A stretch of DNA of 64,000 nucleotides from Streptomyces sp. RPA4-2 (GCF_012273515.2 NZ_CP050975.2:4154001-4218000); one strand, 5' to 3'. Shown: positions 32,792 through 42,514, counted from the first letter of the stretch. The notes: generated by a model from the letters alone, not told the origin. Numbers and translations: made by a program.

Positions 32792-33513
32792 GCGGGATCC
32801 CGTCGTTCGAGGAAGGCCGTCATCCCCTCGCGGGCCTGTACGGAGGAGAACAGCTCGGCCGAGAGCGCCGTCAGGGCGACCGCGTCCCGGTCGAAGGCCT
32901 CCAGCACCTTAGCCGTGAGCAGCCGTTTCGTCTCGGCGAGGCCTTGCGGGGAGGACCGGCGCAGGCCGTCCAGGACGGGGGCGAGAGTCACGTCGACGTC
33001 GGCGCCCGTCGCGGTCAGCAGTCCCGTCCGTACGGCCTCGGCCGCGTCGAAGCGTTCGCCGGTGAGGTAGTAGCGGGCGAGGGCTCGGGGGTCCGTGCGG
33101 GACAGCAGGGGGAGGGAGATGACGGCGGGCGCGACGCCGATGCGGACCTCCGTGAAGGCGAACGTGGCCTCGGCGGAGGAGACGGCGATGTCGCAGGCGC
33201 CCAGCAGACCGAGACCGCCCGCCCGGACGTGCCCGGTCACCCGGGCCACCACCGGCTTGGGCAGTTCGACGATCCGCCGCAGCAGACCGACGAGCGCGTC
33301 CGGGTGCGGCGGGTCACGCAGGTCGGCGCCCGCGCAGAACGTGTTGCCGGTGTGGGCGAGGACGACCGCGCGGACGTCCTCGTCCTCGCCGCACCGCGTG
33401 AGCTCCTGGGCCAGTTCGCCCACGAGCGCGGACGACAGGGCGTTGCGGTTGGCGGGCGAGTCGAGGGTGAGGGTGGCGACGGCGCGGTCCTGGTCCGCGC
33501 GCACGACGGTCAT
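32779..33513 (-). CDS. Enoyl-CoA hydratase/isomerase family protein
   Basis: Crotonase-fold enzyme of 244 residues, expected to hydrate an enoyl-CoA. The oxyanion-hole regions are NTFCAGADLRDP (about 58) and HVRAGGLGLLGACDIAVSS (about 93-110); the usual catalytic Glu positions fall in FTEVRIGVAPAV, which keeps one Glu. It overlaps the ligase stop (ATGA) and the TetR start. In branched-chain or terpenoid acid degradation this step follows the carboxylase (3-methylglutaconyl-type hydration). The exact substrate is not readable. Confidence 0.9.
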   Translation of the reverse strand: MTVVRADQDRAVATLTLDSPANRNALSSALVGELAQELTRCGEDEDVRAVVLAHTGNTFCAGADLRDPPHPDALVGLLRRIVELPKPVVARVTGHVRAGGLGLLGACDIAVSSAEATFAFTEVRIGVAPAVISLPLLSRTDPRALARYYLTGERFDAAEAVRTGLLTATGADVDVTLAPVLDGLRRSSPQGLAETKRLLTAKVLEAFDRDAVALTALSAELFSSVQAREGMTAFLERRDPAWVV

Positions 33514-35075
33514 GACCGGCCCCGCAGTTCCCGCCGCAGGATCTTCCCGGAGGCCGCCCGCGGCACCACGTCGACGAAGGTGACACCCCTGACCCGTTTG
33601 TACGGGGCGACGCGTTCGGCGACGTACATCATGACCTCGCCCTCGGACAGCCCGGTGGCGGACCGCTGACGCACCACGTGGGCGTGCGGGACCTCGTTGT
33701 TGTCCTCGTTGTAGACCCCGACGACGGCGGCGTCCGCGATGCCCGGGTGGGTGAGCAGGAGTGCCTCCAGTTCGGCCGGCGCGACCTGGAAGCCCTTGTA
33801 CTTGATGAGCTCCTTGACCCGGTCGACGACGAAGAGCCAGCCGTCCGCGTCCGCGTACCCGACGTCCCCGGTGTGCAGCCAGCCGTCCGGTTCGATCATC
33901 TCGGCGGTGGCGTCGGGACGTCCCAGATAGCCCTTCATCACCTGGGGACCGCGGATGACGATCTCCCCGGCCTCGCCGACGCCGAGTTCCTCGTCCGGGT
34001 CGTCGAGGGAGACGATCCGCATCTCGGTGCCCGCGACCAGCCTGCCCACCGTCCCCGGGGGCGCGTCGGCGGCGTCCAGCGGGACCAGGTGGGTGCAGGG
34101 GGAGAGTTCCGTCATGCCGTAGCCCTGGCCGATGGGCGGGAGGCCGAGCCGCTCGGCGCAGGCTGCGGCAAGCTGGGCGTCCAGGGGCGCGGCGGAGGAG
34201 ATGACGTACTTCAGGGACGACAGGTCGTAGCCCGCGACGGCCGGGTGCTTGGCGAGCGCGAGCACGATCGGCGGGGCCACGAACAGGCCCGTGATGCGGT
34301 GCCGTTCGATGGCCGTGAGGAACGTGTCGAGGTCGAAACGGGGCAGCACGACGACGGTGGCGCCCTGTCGCAGGGGCGCGTTCATCAGAGCCGTCAGCCC
34401 GTAGATGTGGAAGAAGGGCAGCACCGCGAGGATGCGCTCCCCCTCGTCCATCGGCACCGAGCGCGCCAGCTGCGCCAGGTTGGTGGCGATGGACCGGTGG
34501 GTGAGCATCACGCCCTTGGGTATGCCGGTGGTCCCGGAGGAGTACGGGAGGGCCGCGACGTCCGTCACGGGGTCGATGTCGATCCGTGGCTCGGGCGCGG
34601 CCGAGCCGAGCAGGTCGACCAGTGACCGGTGCCCCGGCGCGCTGTCGCAGACGAATATCTCCCGTACCCCGCCCGCCAGTTCCGCGGCCCGCAGGGCCGT
34701 CTCCAGAAGGGGTGAGACGGTCACGATCCAGCTCGTGGCGCTGTCCCGCAGCTGCTTGGCGAACTCCTCGGCCGTGGCGAGCGGGTGCACGGTCGTGACC
34801 GAGGCCCCCGCGCGCGTGGCGCCGTAGAACACCGTCGGGAACGCGATGGTGTTCGGGCTGTGCAGGGCGAGCACGTCGCCCTTGCGGAGGCCCGCGTCGG
34901 CGAACGCGGCGGCCAGCCGGCGGTGGAACCGGTCGAGTTGGCCGTAGCTGAGCGTCGTGCCGTCGACGCCGTCGACCAGCGCGGGCATGTCTCCGCGCTC
35001 GGCGGCCCGGCCGAGGACGGCCTCGTGGATGGGTTCCTCGACGGCCGGGACATCGGCGTACACACTGCGGAACAC
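33510..35075 (-). CDS. AMP-dependent acyl-CoA ligase (4-coumarate-CoA-ligase-like)
   Basis: 521-residue ANL ligase. P-loop LPYSSGTTGIPKGVMLTHRS, A5 motif GQGYGMTELSP, hinge WLHTGDVGYADADGWLFVVD followed by RVKELIKYKGFQVAPAELE, and the C-terminal catalytic Lys in PRAASGKILRREL. I chose the GTG at 35075 since AGGAGG lies 6 bases upstream; the longer frame to 35138 covers repeats. It overlaps the hydratase by ATGA. It likely activates the free acid that feeds the operon. The motif set is closest to the 4CL group, so an aryl or branched acid is as likely as a fatty acid. Confidence 0.92.
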   Translation of the reverse strand: MFRSVYADVPAVEEPIHEAVLGRAAERGDMPALVDGVDGTTLSYGQLDRFHRRLAAAFADAGLRKGDVLALHSPNTIAFPTVFYGATRAGASVTTVHPLATAEEFAKQLRDSATSWIVTVSPLLETALRAAELAGGVREIFVCDSAPGHRSLVDLLGSAAPEPRIDIDPVTDVAALPYSSGTTGIPKGVMLTHRSIATNLAQLARSVPMDEGERILAVLPFFHIYGLTALMNAPLRQGATVVVLPRFDLDTFLTAIERHRITGLFVAPPIVLALAKHPAVAGYDLSSLKYVISSAAPLDAQLAAACAERLGLPPIGQGYGMTELSPCTHLVPLDAADAPPGTVGRLVAGTEMRIVSLDDPDEELGVGEAGEIVIRGPQVMKGYLGRPDATAEMIEPDGWLHTGDVGYADADGWLFVVDRVKELIKYKGFQVAPAELEALLLTHPGIADAAVVGVYNEDNNEVPHAHVVRQRSATGLSEGEVMMYVAERVAPYKRVRGVTFVDVVPRAASGKILRRELRGRS

Positions 35076-35107
35076 GGGTCCTCCTGGAGCGGCTCGCTGG
35101 TAGGACT

Positions 35108-35190
35108 GGCCGGTGGGTTCTTCGGTGGGAGGACCCACCGGGGCGCTCGGGCGGTACGGGCGGCCGGTGGGCTTCTTCGGTGGGAGGACC
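35108..35190. repeat. 28-base direct repeat between dehydrogenase and ligase genes
   Basis: GGCCGGTGGG(C)TTCTTCGG and TGGGAGGACC occur at 35108-35135 and again at 35162-35190, differing by one base insertion. It lies in the only sizeable gap of the operon; it could mark a small duplication. Confidence 0.7.
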
Positions 35191-35230
35191 GGCCGGTGGT
35201 CCGCTCCGGTGCGGCCCTTCGGCGCGCCCC

Positions 35231-36391
35231 TCAGTACGATTTGGGCAGTCCCAGGGTCTGGTGGGAGACGTAGTTGAGGATCATCTCCCTGCTCACCGGG
35301 GCGATACGGGCCACCCGTGAGGCCGTGATCAACGAGGCGAGGCCGAACTCGCGGGTGAGTCCGTTGCCGCCGAGGGTGTGCACGGCCTGGTCGACCGCCT
35401 TCACACAGGCCTCACCGGCGGCGTACTTGGCCATGTTGGCGGCCTCCCCGGCGGCGACGTCGTCCCCGGAGTCGTACAGGTAGGCCGCCTTCTGCATCAT
35501 CAGACGGGCGAGTTCGAGCTCTATGTGGGCCTGGGCGAGCGGGTGGGCGACGGCCTGGTGGGCGCCGATGGGGGCCTTCCAGACGGTGCGCTCGCGGGCG
35601 TACTCGACGGCACGGGAGAGCGCGAAGCGGCCCATGCCGATCGCGAACGCGGCCGTCATCACCCGCTCCGGGTTGAGCCCGGCGAAGAGCTGGAGCAGAC
35701 CCGCGTCCTCGTCGCCGACGAGTGCCTCGGCGGGCAGCCGCACATCGTCGAGGGTCAGCTCGAACTGCTTCTCCGCGCTCTGGAGTTCCATGTCGATCTG
35801 CCGCCGGCCGAAGCCCTCCGCGTCACGCGGGACGATGAACAGACAGGGCTTGAGGCTGCCGGTGCGGGCGTCCTCCGTACGGCCGACGACGAGGGTGGCG
35901 TCGGCGATGTCGACGCCGGAGATGAACACCTTGCGGCCGCTCAGCAGCCAGTCCGTGCCGTCCCGGCGGGCCGTGGTGGTGATCCGGTGCGAGTTGGAGC
36001 CGGCGTCGGGTTCGGTGATGCCGAAGGCCATGGTGCGGGTGCCGTCGGCGAGGCCGGGCAGCCACGCGCGCTTCTGCTCCTCGGTGCCGAAGCGGGCGAT
36101 GACGGTCCCGCAGATCGCGGGGGACACGACCATCATCAGCAGCGGACAGCCGGCGGCGCCCAACTCCTCCAGGACGAGGGAGAGTTCGGCTATGCCGCCG
36201 CCTCCGCCGCCGTACGCCTCCGGCAGGTTCACGCCCAGGTAGCCGAGCTTGCCCGCCTCGGCCCACAGTTCGGTGGGGTGGCGGTCCTCGCGAATGGCGC
36301 CGGTCAGGTAGTCGCGGCCGTAACGCCTGCCGAGGGCGGCGACGGCGGCACGGAGGGCTTGGTGCTCTTCGGTCTCTGTTACGGGGCTCAT
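35231..36391 (-). CDS. Acyl-CoA dehydrogenase
   Basis: 386-residue FAD-dependent dehydrogenase with the regular three-domain layout. Motifs: MAFGITEPDAGSNSHRITTT, LSGRKVFISGVDIAD and, near the C-terminus, AVDQAVHTLGGNGLTREFGL. The ATG at 36391 has AGGAGG 5 bases upstream. It lies between the biotin carboxylase subunit and the ligase. In operons of this type (leucine, isovalerate, citronellate) it supplies the alpha-beta-unsaturated thioester that the carboxylase acts on. Confidence 0.92.
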   Translation of the reverse strand: MSPVTETEEHQALRAAVAALGRRYGRDYLTGAIREDRHPTELWAEAGKLGYLGVNLPEAYGGGGGGIAELSLVLEELGAAGCPLLMMVVSPAICGTVIARFGTEEQKRAWLPGLADGTRTMAFGITEPDAGSNSHRITTTARRDGTDWLLSGRKVFISGVDIADATLVVGRTEDARTGSLKPCLFIVPRDAEGFGRRQIDMELQSAEKQFELTLDDVRLPAEALVGDEDAGLLQLFAGLNPERVMTAAFAIGMGRFALSRAVEYARERTVWKAPIGAHQAVAHPLAQAHIELELARLMMQKAAYLYDSGDDVAAGEAANMAKYAAGEACVKAVDQAVHTLGGNGLTREFGLASLITASRVARIAPVSREMILNYVSHQTLGLPKSY

Positions 36392-36454
36392 CGGGCCTCC
36401 TGAGTACGGAAGGTGCGGGTCTTTCGTGGCGGAGCGCGCGGTCACCCGCGGCCC

Positions 36455-38305
36455 TTATCCGGGCACGTCGTTGTCCACGACCGCCAGCAGAGCCCCCATC
36501 TCCACCTGCTGGCCGGGGACTACGCGCAGAGCGGTCAGGGTGCCGTCGGCCGGGGCGGAGATCCGGTGCTCCATCTTCATCGCCTCCAGCCACAGCAGGG
36601 GCCGGCCGGCCTCCACCCGGACTCCTTCGGCGAGGCCCTCGGCCACCCGGACCACCGTGCCGGGCATCGGCGCGAGCAGGGAGCCGGGGGCGTGGTCGGC
36701 GGTGGGTTCGGGGAAGCGGGGCAGCGCGGTGAGGGCGGTGGAGTTCACGTACACCTGGTCGCCGTGGCGTGCCACCCGGAACCGCTCCCGCACACCGTCC
36801 ACTTCGAGGACGACGAGACCGGCGTCGGCGCTCACGACGCGCACTCCCTCGGCGGTCAGCCCCTCCCGGGTGTGCCGGTAGCGGACCTCGTGCTCCTGTC
36901 CCGCCACGAGGTAACGCCTGATCTGCGGCTGGGAGGGCAGATTGCGCCAGCCGCCGAACCGGGAACGGCCGTGCGCGTCGGCGAGGGCTGCGGCCAGCGG
37001 CGCGTACGGCTCGGCGACGGGCGTCGTGAGAGCGGCGAGGTGGCGGTCGTAGAACCCGGTGTCCATGCGGCCCTCGGCGAACTCCGGGTGCCGCAGGGAC
37101 CGTACGAGCAGGTCCCTGTTGGTGACCGGGCCGTGGATGTCCGCCCGCTCCAGGGCACCCGACAGGGTGCGCAGGGCCCGTGCGCGCGTGGGGGCGTGGG
37201 CGACGGCCTTGGCGAGCATCGGGTCGTAGTGCACACCGATCCGGTCGCCGTCGCCGTAGCCGGTGTCCAGGCGGACGCCGTCCGGGACGGCGAGGCGGTG
37301 CAGGGTGCCGGTCTGCGGGGCCCAGGCGGCTGCCGGGTCCTCCGCGTACAGACGGGCCTCGACCGCGTGCCCGCGCGCGGGGGGCGGAGCGTCGTCGAGC
37401 GCGGCACCCTCGGCGACCTGGATCTGCAGCGCGACGAGGTCGATCCCGAACACCGCCTCGGTGACGGGGTGTTCGACCTGGAGGCGGGTGTTCATCTCCA
37501 GGAAGTGGGCGGTGCCGTCCGCGATCAGGAACTCGACGGTCCCGGCGCCCACGTAGTCGACGGCGCGGGCGGCGCGTACGGACAGGTCGTACAGCGTGTC
37601 GGTGAGCCGCTGCCCGAGCCCCGGGGCCGGGGCCTCCTCGATCACCTTCTGATGGCGCCGCTGGAGCGAGCAGTCGCGCGTGCCGAGCGCCCAGACCGTG
37701 CCGTGCGTGTCGGCGAGGATCTGCACCTCGACGTGCCGGCCGCCCTCCACGTACGGCTCGACGAAGACCTCGCCGTCGCCGAAGGCGCTGAGGGCCTCGG
37801 CCCGCGCCGCCTCCAGTTCCGTTTCCAGAGCGGCCAGTTCGCGCACGATCCGCATACCGCGCCCGCCGCCGCCCGCGGCCGCCTTGACCAGCACCGGAAG
37901 GTCGTCCGTGGTGACCTCCACCAGCGGGGCAAGACCCATCAGCTTCTTGGCGCGGGTCTTGGACGCCATCGCCTCGATCGCCTCGGGCGGCGGCCCGATC
38001 CAGACCAGGCCCGCGTCGAGGACGGCCCGCGCGAAGTCCGCGTTCTCGGAGAGGAAGCCGTATCCGGGGTGCACCGCGTCCGCTCCGGCGTCGAGGGCCG
38101 CTTTCACGACCAGGTCGCCGCGGAGGTACGTCTGCGCGGGTGTCGCGCCCGGCAGCCGCACCGCCGCGTCGGCCTCCCGTACGTGCAGGGCGTTCTCGTC
38201 GGCGTCCGAGTGCACGGCGACGGTCCGGATCCCGGCCTCCCGGCAGGTGCGGAAGACACGGCAGGCGATCTCGCCCCGGTTGGCCACAAGGATGGAACTG
38301 ATCAT
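36455..38305 (-). CDS. Acyl-CoA carboxylase alpha subunit (biotin carboxylase and biotin carrier)
   Basis: 616 residues. Biotin carboxylase N-domain (about 1-115, beginning SSILVANRGEIACRVFRTCR), ATP-grasp domain (about 115-320, with GGGGRGMRIVRE and HVEVQILADTHG), C-domain (about 335-440, GHAVEARLYAEDP), a linker, and a C-terminal biotinyl domain with the biotin-Lys motif EAMKMEH (about 574-580). It carboxylates its own biotin using ATP and bicarbonate, and the beta subunit passes CO2 to the acyl-CoA. The ATG at 38305 follows the beta-subunit stop by 11 bases. Confidence 0.95.
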   Translation of the reverse strand: MISSILVANRGEIACRVFRTCREAGIRTVAVHSDADENALHVREADAAVRLPGATPAQTYLRGDLVVKAALDAGADAVHPGYGFLSENADFARAVLDAGLVWIGPPPEAIEAMASKTRAKKLMGLAPLVEVTTDDLPVLVKAAAGGGGRGMRIVRELAALETELEAARAEALSAFGDGEVFVEPYVEGGRHVEVQILADTHGTVWALGTRDCSLQRRHQKVIEEAPAPGLGQRLTDTLYDLSVRAARAVDYVGAGTVEFLIADGTAHFLEMNTRLQVEHPVTEAVFGIDLVALQIQVAEGAALDDAPPPARGHAVEARLYAEDPAAAWAPQTGTLHRLAVPDGVRLDTGYGDGDRIGVHYDPMLAKAVAHAPTRARALRTLSGALERADIHGPVTNRDLLVRSLRHPEFAEGRMDTGFYDRHLAALTTPVAEPYAPLAAALADAHGRSRFGGWRNLPSQPQIRRYLVAGQEHEVRYRHTREGLTAEGVRVVSADAGLVVLEVDGVRERFRVARHGDQVYVNSTALTALPRFPEPTADHAPGSLLAPMPGTVVRVAEGLAEGVRVEAGRPLLWLEAMKMEHRISAPADGTLTALRVVPGQQVEMGALLAVVDNDVPG

Positions 38306-38316
38306 GGGGAGGGACC

Positions 38317-39924
38317 TCACATCCGGAAGACGCCGAAGCCGCCGCGCGCGCCCTCGTAGGGCGCGGTGTGGATCGCGGACAGGCACAGGCCGAGGACGGT
38401 GCGGGTGTCACGGGGGTCGATCACCCCGTCGTCGTACAGCCGCCCGGACAGGAACATCGGCAGGGACTCCGACTCGATCTGCTGCTCCACCATGGCGCGC
38501 AGGGCGGCGTCGGCCTCGTCGTCGTACGGACGGCCCTTGGCCGCCGCCGACTGCCGGGCGACGATGGACAGGACGCCGGCGAGCTGCTGGGGGCCCATGA
38601 CGGCGGACTTGGCGCTGGGCCAGGCGAACAGGAAGCGCGGGTCGTAGGCCCGTCCGCACATGCCGTAGTGGCCGGCTCCGTAGGAGGCGCCCATCAGGAC
38701 GGACAGGTGCGGGACACGGCTGTTGCTCACCGCGTTGATCATCATCGCGCCGTGCTTGATGATGCCGCCCTGCTCGTACTCCCTGCCGACCATGTAGCCG
38801 GTGGTGTTGTGCAGGAAGAGGAGCGGGATGTCGCGCTGGTTGGCGAGCTGGATGAACTGGGCGGCCTTCTGCGACTCGGCGCTGAACAGCACGCCCTGGG
38901 CGTTGGCCAGCACCCCGACCGGGTAGCCGTGCAGCGACGCCCAGCCCGTCGTGAGGCTGGTCCCGTAGAGGGGCTTGAACTCGTCGAAGTCCGAGCCGTC
39001 GACGATCCGGGCGATGACCTCGCGCGGGTCGAAGGGGTGCCTGAGGTCGCCGGGCACGATCCCCAGCAGCTCGTCCTCGTCGTACTTGGGCGGGGCCGCC
39101 GGTCCCGGGTCCGGGTACGCCTTGCGGTGGTTGAGCCGGGCGACGACGCGCCGGGCCTGCCGGAGGGCGTCCCGCTCGTCGACGGCGAAGTAGTCCGCGA
39201 GACCCGACACCCGCGCGTGCATCTCCGCGCCACCCAGGGACTCGTCGTCGCTCTCCTCGCCGGTGGCCATCTTCACCAGCGGCGGACCGCCCAGGAAGAC
39301 CTTCGCCCGCTCCTTGACCATGATCACGTGGTCGGACATGCCGGGGACGTACGCGCCGCCGGCGGTGGAGTTCCCGAAGACGACGGCCACGGTCGGGATG
39401 CCCGCCGCCGACAGCCGGGTCAGGTCGCGGAAGATCGCGCCCCCGGGGATGAAGATCTCCTTCTGGGACGGCAGGTCGGCGCCGCCCGACTCGACGAGGC
39501 TGATGCAGGGCAGCCGGTTGGCGAGGGCGATGTCATTGGCCCGCAGCGCCTTCTTCAGGCTCCACGGGTTGCTGGCACCGCCGCGCACCGTCGGGTCGTT
39601 GGCGGTGATCAGGCACTCCACGCCCTCGACGACCCCGATCCCGGTGACGAGCGAGGCCCCCACCGTGTACGCGGGGGCGTCGCTCCCCCAGGCCGCCAGC
39701 GGCGACAGCTCCAGGAAGGGGGTGTCGGGGTCGAGCAGCAGCTCGATGCGCTCGCGGGCGAGCAGTTTGCCGCGCTCCCGGTGCCGGGCGACGTACTTCT
39801 CGCCGCCGCCCGCGAGCGCCTTGGCGTGCTCGGCGTCCAGCGCGGCGAGCTTGGCGAGCATGACGTCGCGGTGGGCGGTGTGTTCGGGGCTGTGGGCGTC
39901 CAGGGCGGACGCGAGGACGGTCAC
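38317..39924 (-). CDS. Acyl-CoA carboxylase beta subunit (carboxyltransferase)
   Basis: 535-residue carboxyltransferase with the two crotonase-like halves. N-half motifs are VEGVECLITANDPTVRGGAS and STAGGAYVPGMSDHVIMV; C-half motifs are GVLANAQGVLFSAESQKAAQ, LFLHNTTGYMVG and GAMMINAVSNSRVPHLSVLM. This motif set resembles methylcrotonyl- and geranyl-CoA carboxylase beta subunits more than propionyl-CoA ones, so the substrate is probably a 3-methyl-enoyl-CoA. The GTG at 39924 has GGAGG 8 bases upstream and overlaps the AtuA-like stop codon by GTGA. Confidence 0.93.
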   Translation of the reverse strand: MTVLASALDAHSPEHTAHRDVMLAKLAALDAEHAKALAGGGEKYVARHRERGKLLARERIELLLDPDTPFLELSPLAAWGSDAPAYTVGASLVTGIGVVEGVECLITANDPTVRGGASNPWSLKKALRANDIALANRLPCISLVESGGADLPSQKEIFIPGGAIFRDLTRLSAAGIPTVAVVFGNSTAGGAYVPGMSDHVIMVKERAKVFLGGPPLVKMATGEESDDESLGGAEMHARVSGLADYFAVDERDALRQARRVVARLNHRKAYPDPGPAAPPKYDEDELLGIVPGDLRHPFDPREVIARIVDGSDFDEFKPLYGTSLTTGWASLHGYPVGVLANAQGVLFSAESQKAAQFIQLANQRDIPLLFLHNTTGYMVGREYEQGGIIKHGAMMINAVSNSRVPHLSVLMGASYGAGHYGMCGRAYDPRFLFAWPSAKSAVMGPQQLAGVLSIVARQSAAAKGRPYDDEADAALRAMVEQQIESESLPMFLSGRLYDDGVIDPRDTRTVLGLCLSAIHTAPYEGARGGFGVFRM

Positions 39925-41633
39925 AGGAGTGCCTCCGGTATGTCCAGGTGGCGGGAGCGGAGCCATTCCCCGAGGCCCTTGGCCTGGGGGTCGAAGCGGT
40001 GCTGGGCGGCGACCCCCTCGCCGAGGATTCCCCCGACGACGAAGTTGAGGGCGCGGAGGTTGGGCAGCACATGGCGGACGACGTCGAGCTGACGGCTCTC
40101 GGGGATCAGACTCCGGAACCGGTCGGCCGTCAGCTCGTGGACGAGCCAGCGCCAGGCGTCGTCCGTACGGACCCAGACACCGACGTTGGCGTCGCCGCCC
40201 TTGTCCCCGCTGCGGGCACCTGCCACCAGACCGAGCGGGGCGCGGCGCGTCGGCCCGGCGGGCGGCGGCTCGGGCGGGTCGGGCTGCGGCGCCGGTTCCA
40301 GGACCAGGGTGGCGCGGGCCGGAGCCACCGGGACGCGGCGCCCGTCCGGCAGGACCGCCACCTGCTCCACGGCGTCCTGGGGGACGCGGGAGTCCTCGAA
40401 CACCCCGTACGGCGCGCCCTTTCCCGGCGGCGCCAGCACATGGAAGCCCGGGTAGCTCGCCAGGGCCAGTTCGACGGCCGCCCCGCCGAGCGTGCGGCCG
40501 ACCGCGTCCTGGTCCGGGTCCCGTACGACGAGACGGAGCAGGGCGCTCGCGGTCTCCTCGGTGGGGGCGTCCGGCCGGTCGGTGCGGGCCAGCTCCCAGC
40601 GGACCTCCGCCGGACGCGACTTGGCGGCGTCGAGCGCGGTCTCCATCTGGTCCCGTACGAGCGCGGCCTTCGCCTCGATGTCCAGCCCGGTCAGGACGAA
40701 GACGACCTCGTTGCGGAAGCCGCCGAGACGGTTCAGGCCGACCTTGAGGGTGGGCGGCGGCGCCTCGCCCCGGACGCCCGCGATCCGGACCCGGTCGGGG
40801 CCCTCCTGGGAGAGCGTCACCGAGTCGAGGCGGGCGGTGACGTCGGGGCCCGCGTACCGGGCGCCGGACGTCTCGTACAGGAGCTGCGCGGTGACCGTGC
40901 CGATGTCCACCAGGCCGCCCGTGCCGTCGTGTTTGGTGATGACGCTCGTGCCGTCCTCGTGGAGTTCGGCGAGCGGGAAGCCGGGACGGCGCAGCCGCCC
41001 CGCCGGATGGTCGCCGAAGAAGGCGTAGTTGCCGCCGGTCGCCTGCGTGCCGCACTCCAGGACGTGCCCGGCGACGACGGCGCCCGCGAGCCGGTCGTAC
41101 GCGTCCGGGGCCCAGCCGAAGTGGGCGACGGCCGGGCCGGTGACCAGCGCGGCGTCCGTGACCCGTCCCGTCACGACGATGTCCGCGCCCTCGCGCAGAC
41201 AGGCGGCGATCCCGGCGCCCCCGAGGTAGGCGTGCGCGGCGAGAGTGCCGGGGTGGCCGCGGGTGAGGTCGTCCCCCTCGACGTGGGCGACGCGTACGGG
41301 GATGCCCAGCCGCCCGGCCAGCTCCCGCACGGCGCCGGCGAGTCCGGCGGGGTTGAGGCCGCCCGCGTTCGCCACGACACGGACGCCCCGCTCGTGCGCG
41401 AGGCCGAGGCACTCCTCCAACTGCCGCAGGAAGGTGCGCGCGTAGCCGCCCGCCGGGTTCTTCAGACGGTCGCGGCCGAGGATGAGCATGGTCAGTTCGG
41501 CGAGGTAGTCGCCGGTGAGGACGTCCAGGGGACCGCCGGTGAGCATCTCGCGCATCGCGTCGAAACGGTCGCCGTAGAAGCCGGAGGCGTTGCCTATGCG
41601 CAGGGGACGCGGGGAAGGGAGGGAGCCGCTCAC
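39921..41633 (-). CDS. Acyclic terpene utilization AtuA-like protein (DUF1446)
   Basis: 570-residue protein of the AtuA family, named after the Pseudomonas acyclic-terpene (citronellol/geranyl-CoA) locus. Conserved features: IGNASGFYGDRFDAMREML at the start, ERGVRVVANAGGLNPAGLA, the VTGRVTDAALVTGPAVAHFG segment, and a C-terminal part containing LGLVAGARSGDKGGDANVGV. Its biochemical role is not settled, but it travels with 3-methyl-enoyl-CoA carboxylases. It overlaps both neighbours by GTGA, implying co-translation. The start is a GTG at 41633. Confidence 0.9.
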   Translation of the reverse strand: MSGSLPSPRPLRIGNASGFYGDRFDAMREMLTGGPLDVLTGDYLAELTMLILGRDRLKNPAGGYARTFLRQLEECLGLAHERGVRVVANAGGLNPAGLAGAVRELAGRLGIPVRVAHVEGDDLTRGHPGTLAAHAYLGGAGIAACLREGADIVVTGRVTDAALVTGPAVAHFGWAPDAYDRLAGAVVAGHVLECGTQATGGNYAFFGDHPAGRLRRPGFPLAELHEDGTSVITKHDGTGGLVDIGTVTAQLLYETSGARYAGPDVTARLDSVTLSQEGPDRVRIAGVRGEAPPPTLKVGLNRLGGFRNEVVFVLTGLDIEAKAALVRDQMETALDAAKSRPAEVRWELARTDRPDAPTEETASALLRLVVRDPDQDAVGRTLGGAAVELALASYPGFHVLAPPGKGAPYGVFEDSRVPQDAVEQVAVLPDGRRVPVAPARATLVLEPAPQPDPPEPPPAGPTRRAPLGLVAGARSGDKGGDANVGVWVRTDDAWRWLVHELTADRFRSLIPESRQLDVVRHVLPNLRALNFVVGGILGEGVAAQHRFDPQAKGLGEWLRSRHLDIPEALL

Positions 41634-42514
41634 TCGCCCGGCTCCTCCTTCCGGCGCCGGTCCTCAGGCGTCGGTGCCGCCGGCCGGGGTTCCCCCGGCG
41701 GTTCCTGCGGCAGTGGCTCCGCGGACCGCGCCTCCTTGGGCTGCCGTCCGTCCCCCGGCGGCCCCGCGAAGGCCTGGGCGATGTCCAGCCAGCGGTCGGC
41801 GTCGGGGCCCTGTGCCCGTACGGCGAGGTCGGCGCGGTGGGCGCGCTGGGTGACCAGGAGGCAGAAGTCGAGGGCGGGGCCGGTGACCCGCTGGGGAGCG
41901 TCCTCGGGTCCGTACGTCCACAGCTCGCCGGTGGCGCTCACGAGTTCGACGCGGAACTCCCCTTCCGGCGGGGTGAGCCCGCGGACCCCGAAGGCGAAGT
42001 CCCGTGCCCGGACGCCGATCCGCACCACGTGCCGGAGCCGGTCCGTGGGGGTGCGCGTCACCCCCAGCGCGTCCGCCACGTCCTGGCCGTGGGCCCAGGT
42101 CTCCATCAGCCGGCCGGTGGCCACGGAGGCGACCGACATGGGCGGGCCGTACCAGGGGAAGCGGGTTCCGGCCGGGGCCGCGCGCAGGGAGTCCTCCAGC
42201 GCCCCGCGTCCCGAACGCCAGCCGGCGAGCAGCGCGGCGGGCGGCCGGGCCGCGCCCTCCTCGGCGCCCTCGTCCACGAATCCGCCGGGTGCGGCGATCG
42301 CCTTCTCGACCTCCTTCGCGAAGGCCTCGGCGTCGGTCACGGCGAGCAGCGCGGAGCGGTCCGTCCAGGCCAGGTGAGCGATCTGGTGGGCGACGGTCCA
42401 GCCCGGGGCCGGGGTGGCGAGCCGCCAGCCCTCCTCGTCCAACCCGCCCACCAGCAGGTCGAGTTCCTCGCTCTCCCGATGCAGATCGTCGAGCACGGAC
42501 GAAAGGTCGGACAC
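41630..42514 (-). CDS. TIGR03084-like protein (DinB/MDMPI-type fold)
   Basis: 294 residues, first gene of the operon. The N-terminal four-helix region (SVLDDLHRESEELDLLVGGL, PGWTVAHQIAHLAWTDRSAL) is that of mycothiol-dependent maleylpyruvate isomerase-like/DinB proteins, with the metal-ligand candidate His in HQIAHLAW and ETWAHGQDVADALG. The C-terminal 45 residues are Pro/Glu/Arg-rich. I chose the GTG at 42514 with GAGGGAG upstream, not the ATG at 42610, because the operator overlaps the latter. Proteins of this type regularly precede AtuA and acyl-CoA carboxylase genes in actinobacteria; their reaction is unknown. Confidence 0.82.
   Translation of the reverse strand: MSDLSSVLDDLHRESEELDLLVGGLDEEGWRLATPAPGWTVAHQIAHLAWTDRSALLAVTDAEAFAKEVEKAIAAPGGFVDEGAEEGAARPPAALLAGWRSGRGALEDSLRAAPAGTRFPWYGPPMSVASVATGRLMETWAHGQDVADALGVTRTPTDRLRHVVRIGVRARDFAFGVRGLTPPEGEFRVELVSATGELWTYGPEDAPQRVTGPALDFCLLVTQRAHRADLAVRAQGPDADRWLDIAQAFAGPPGDGRQPKEARSAEPLPQEPPGEPRPAAPTPEDRRRKEEPGE

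Noticed and set aside
36413..38359. Very long plus-strand frame antisense to the carboxylase alpha subunit
   Set aside because: Codon bias, biotin carboxylase motifs and operon logic all support the minus strand.
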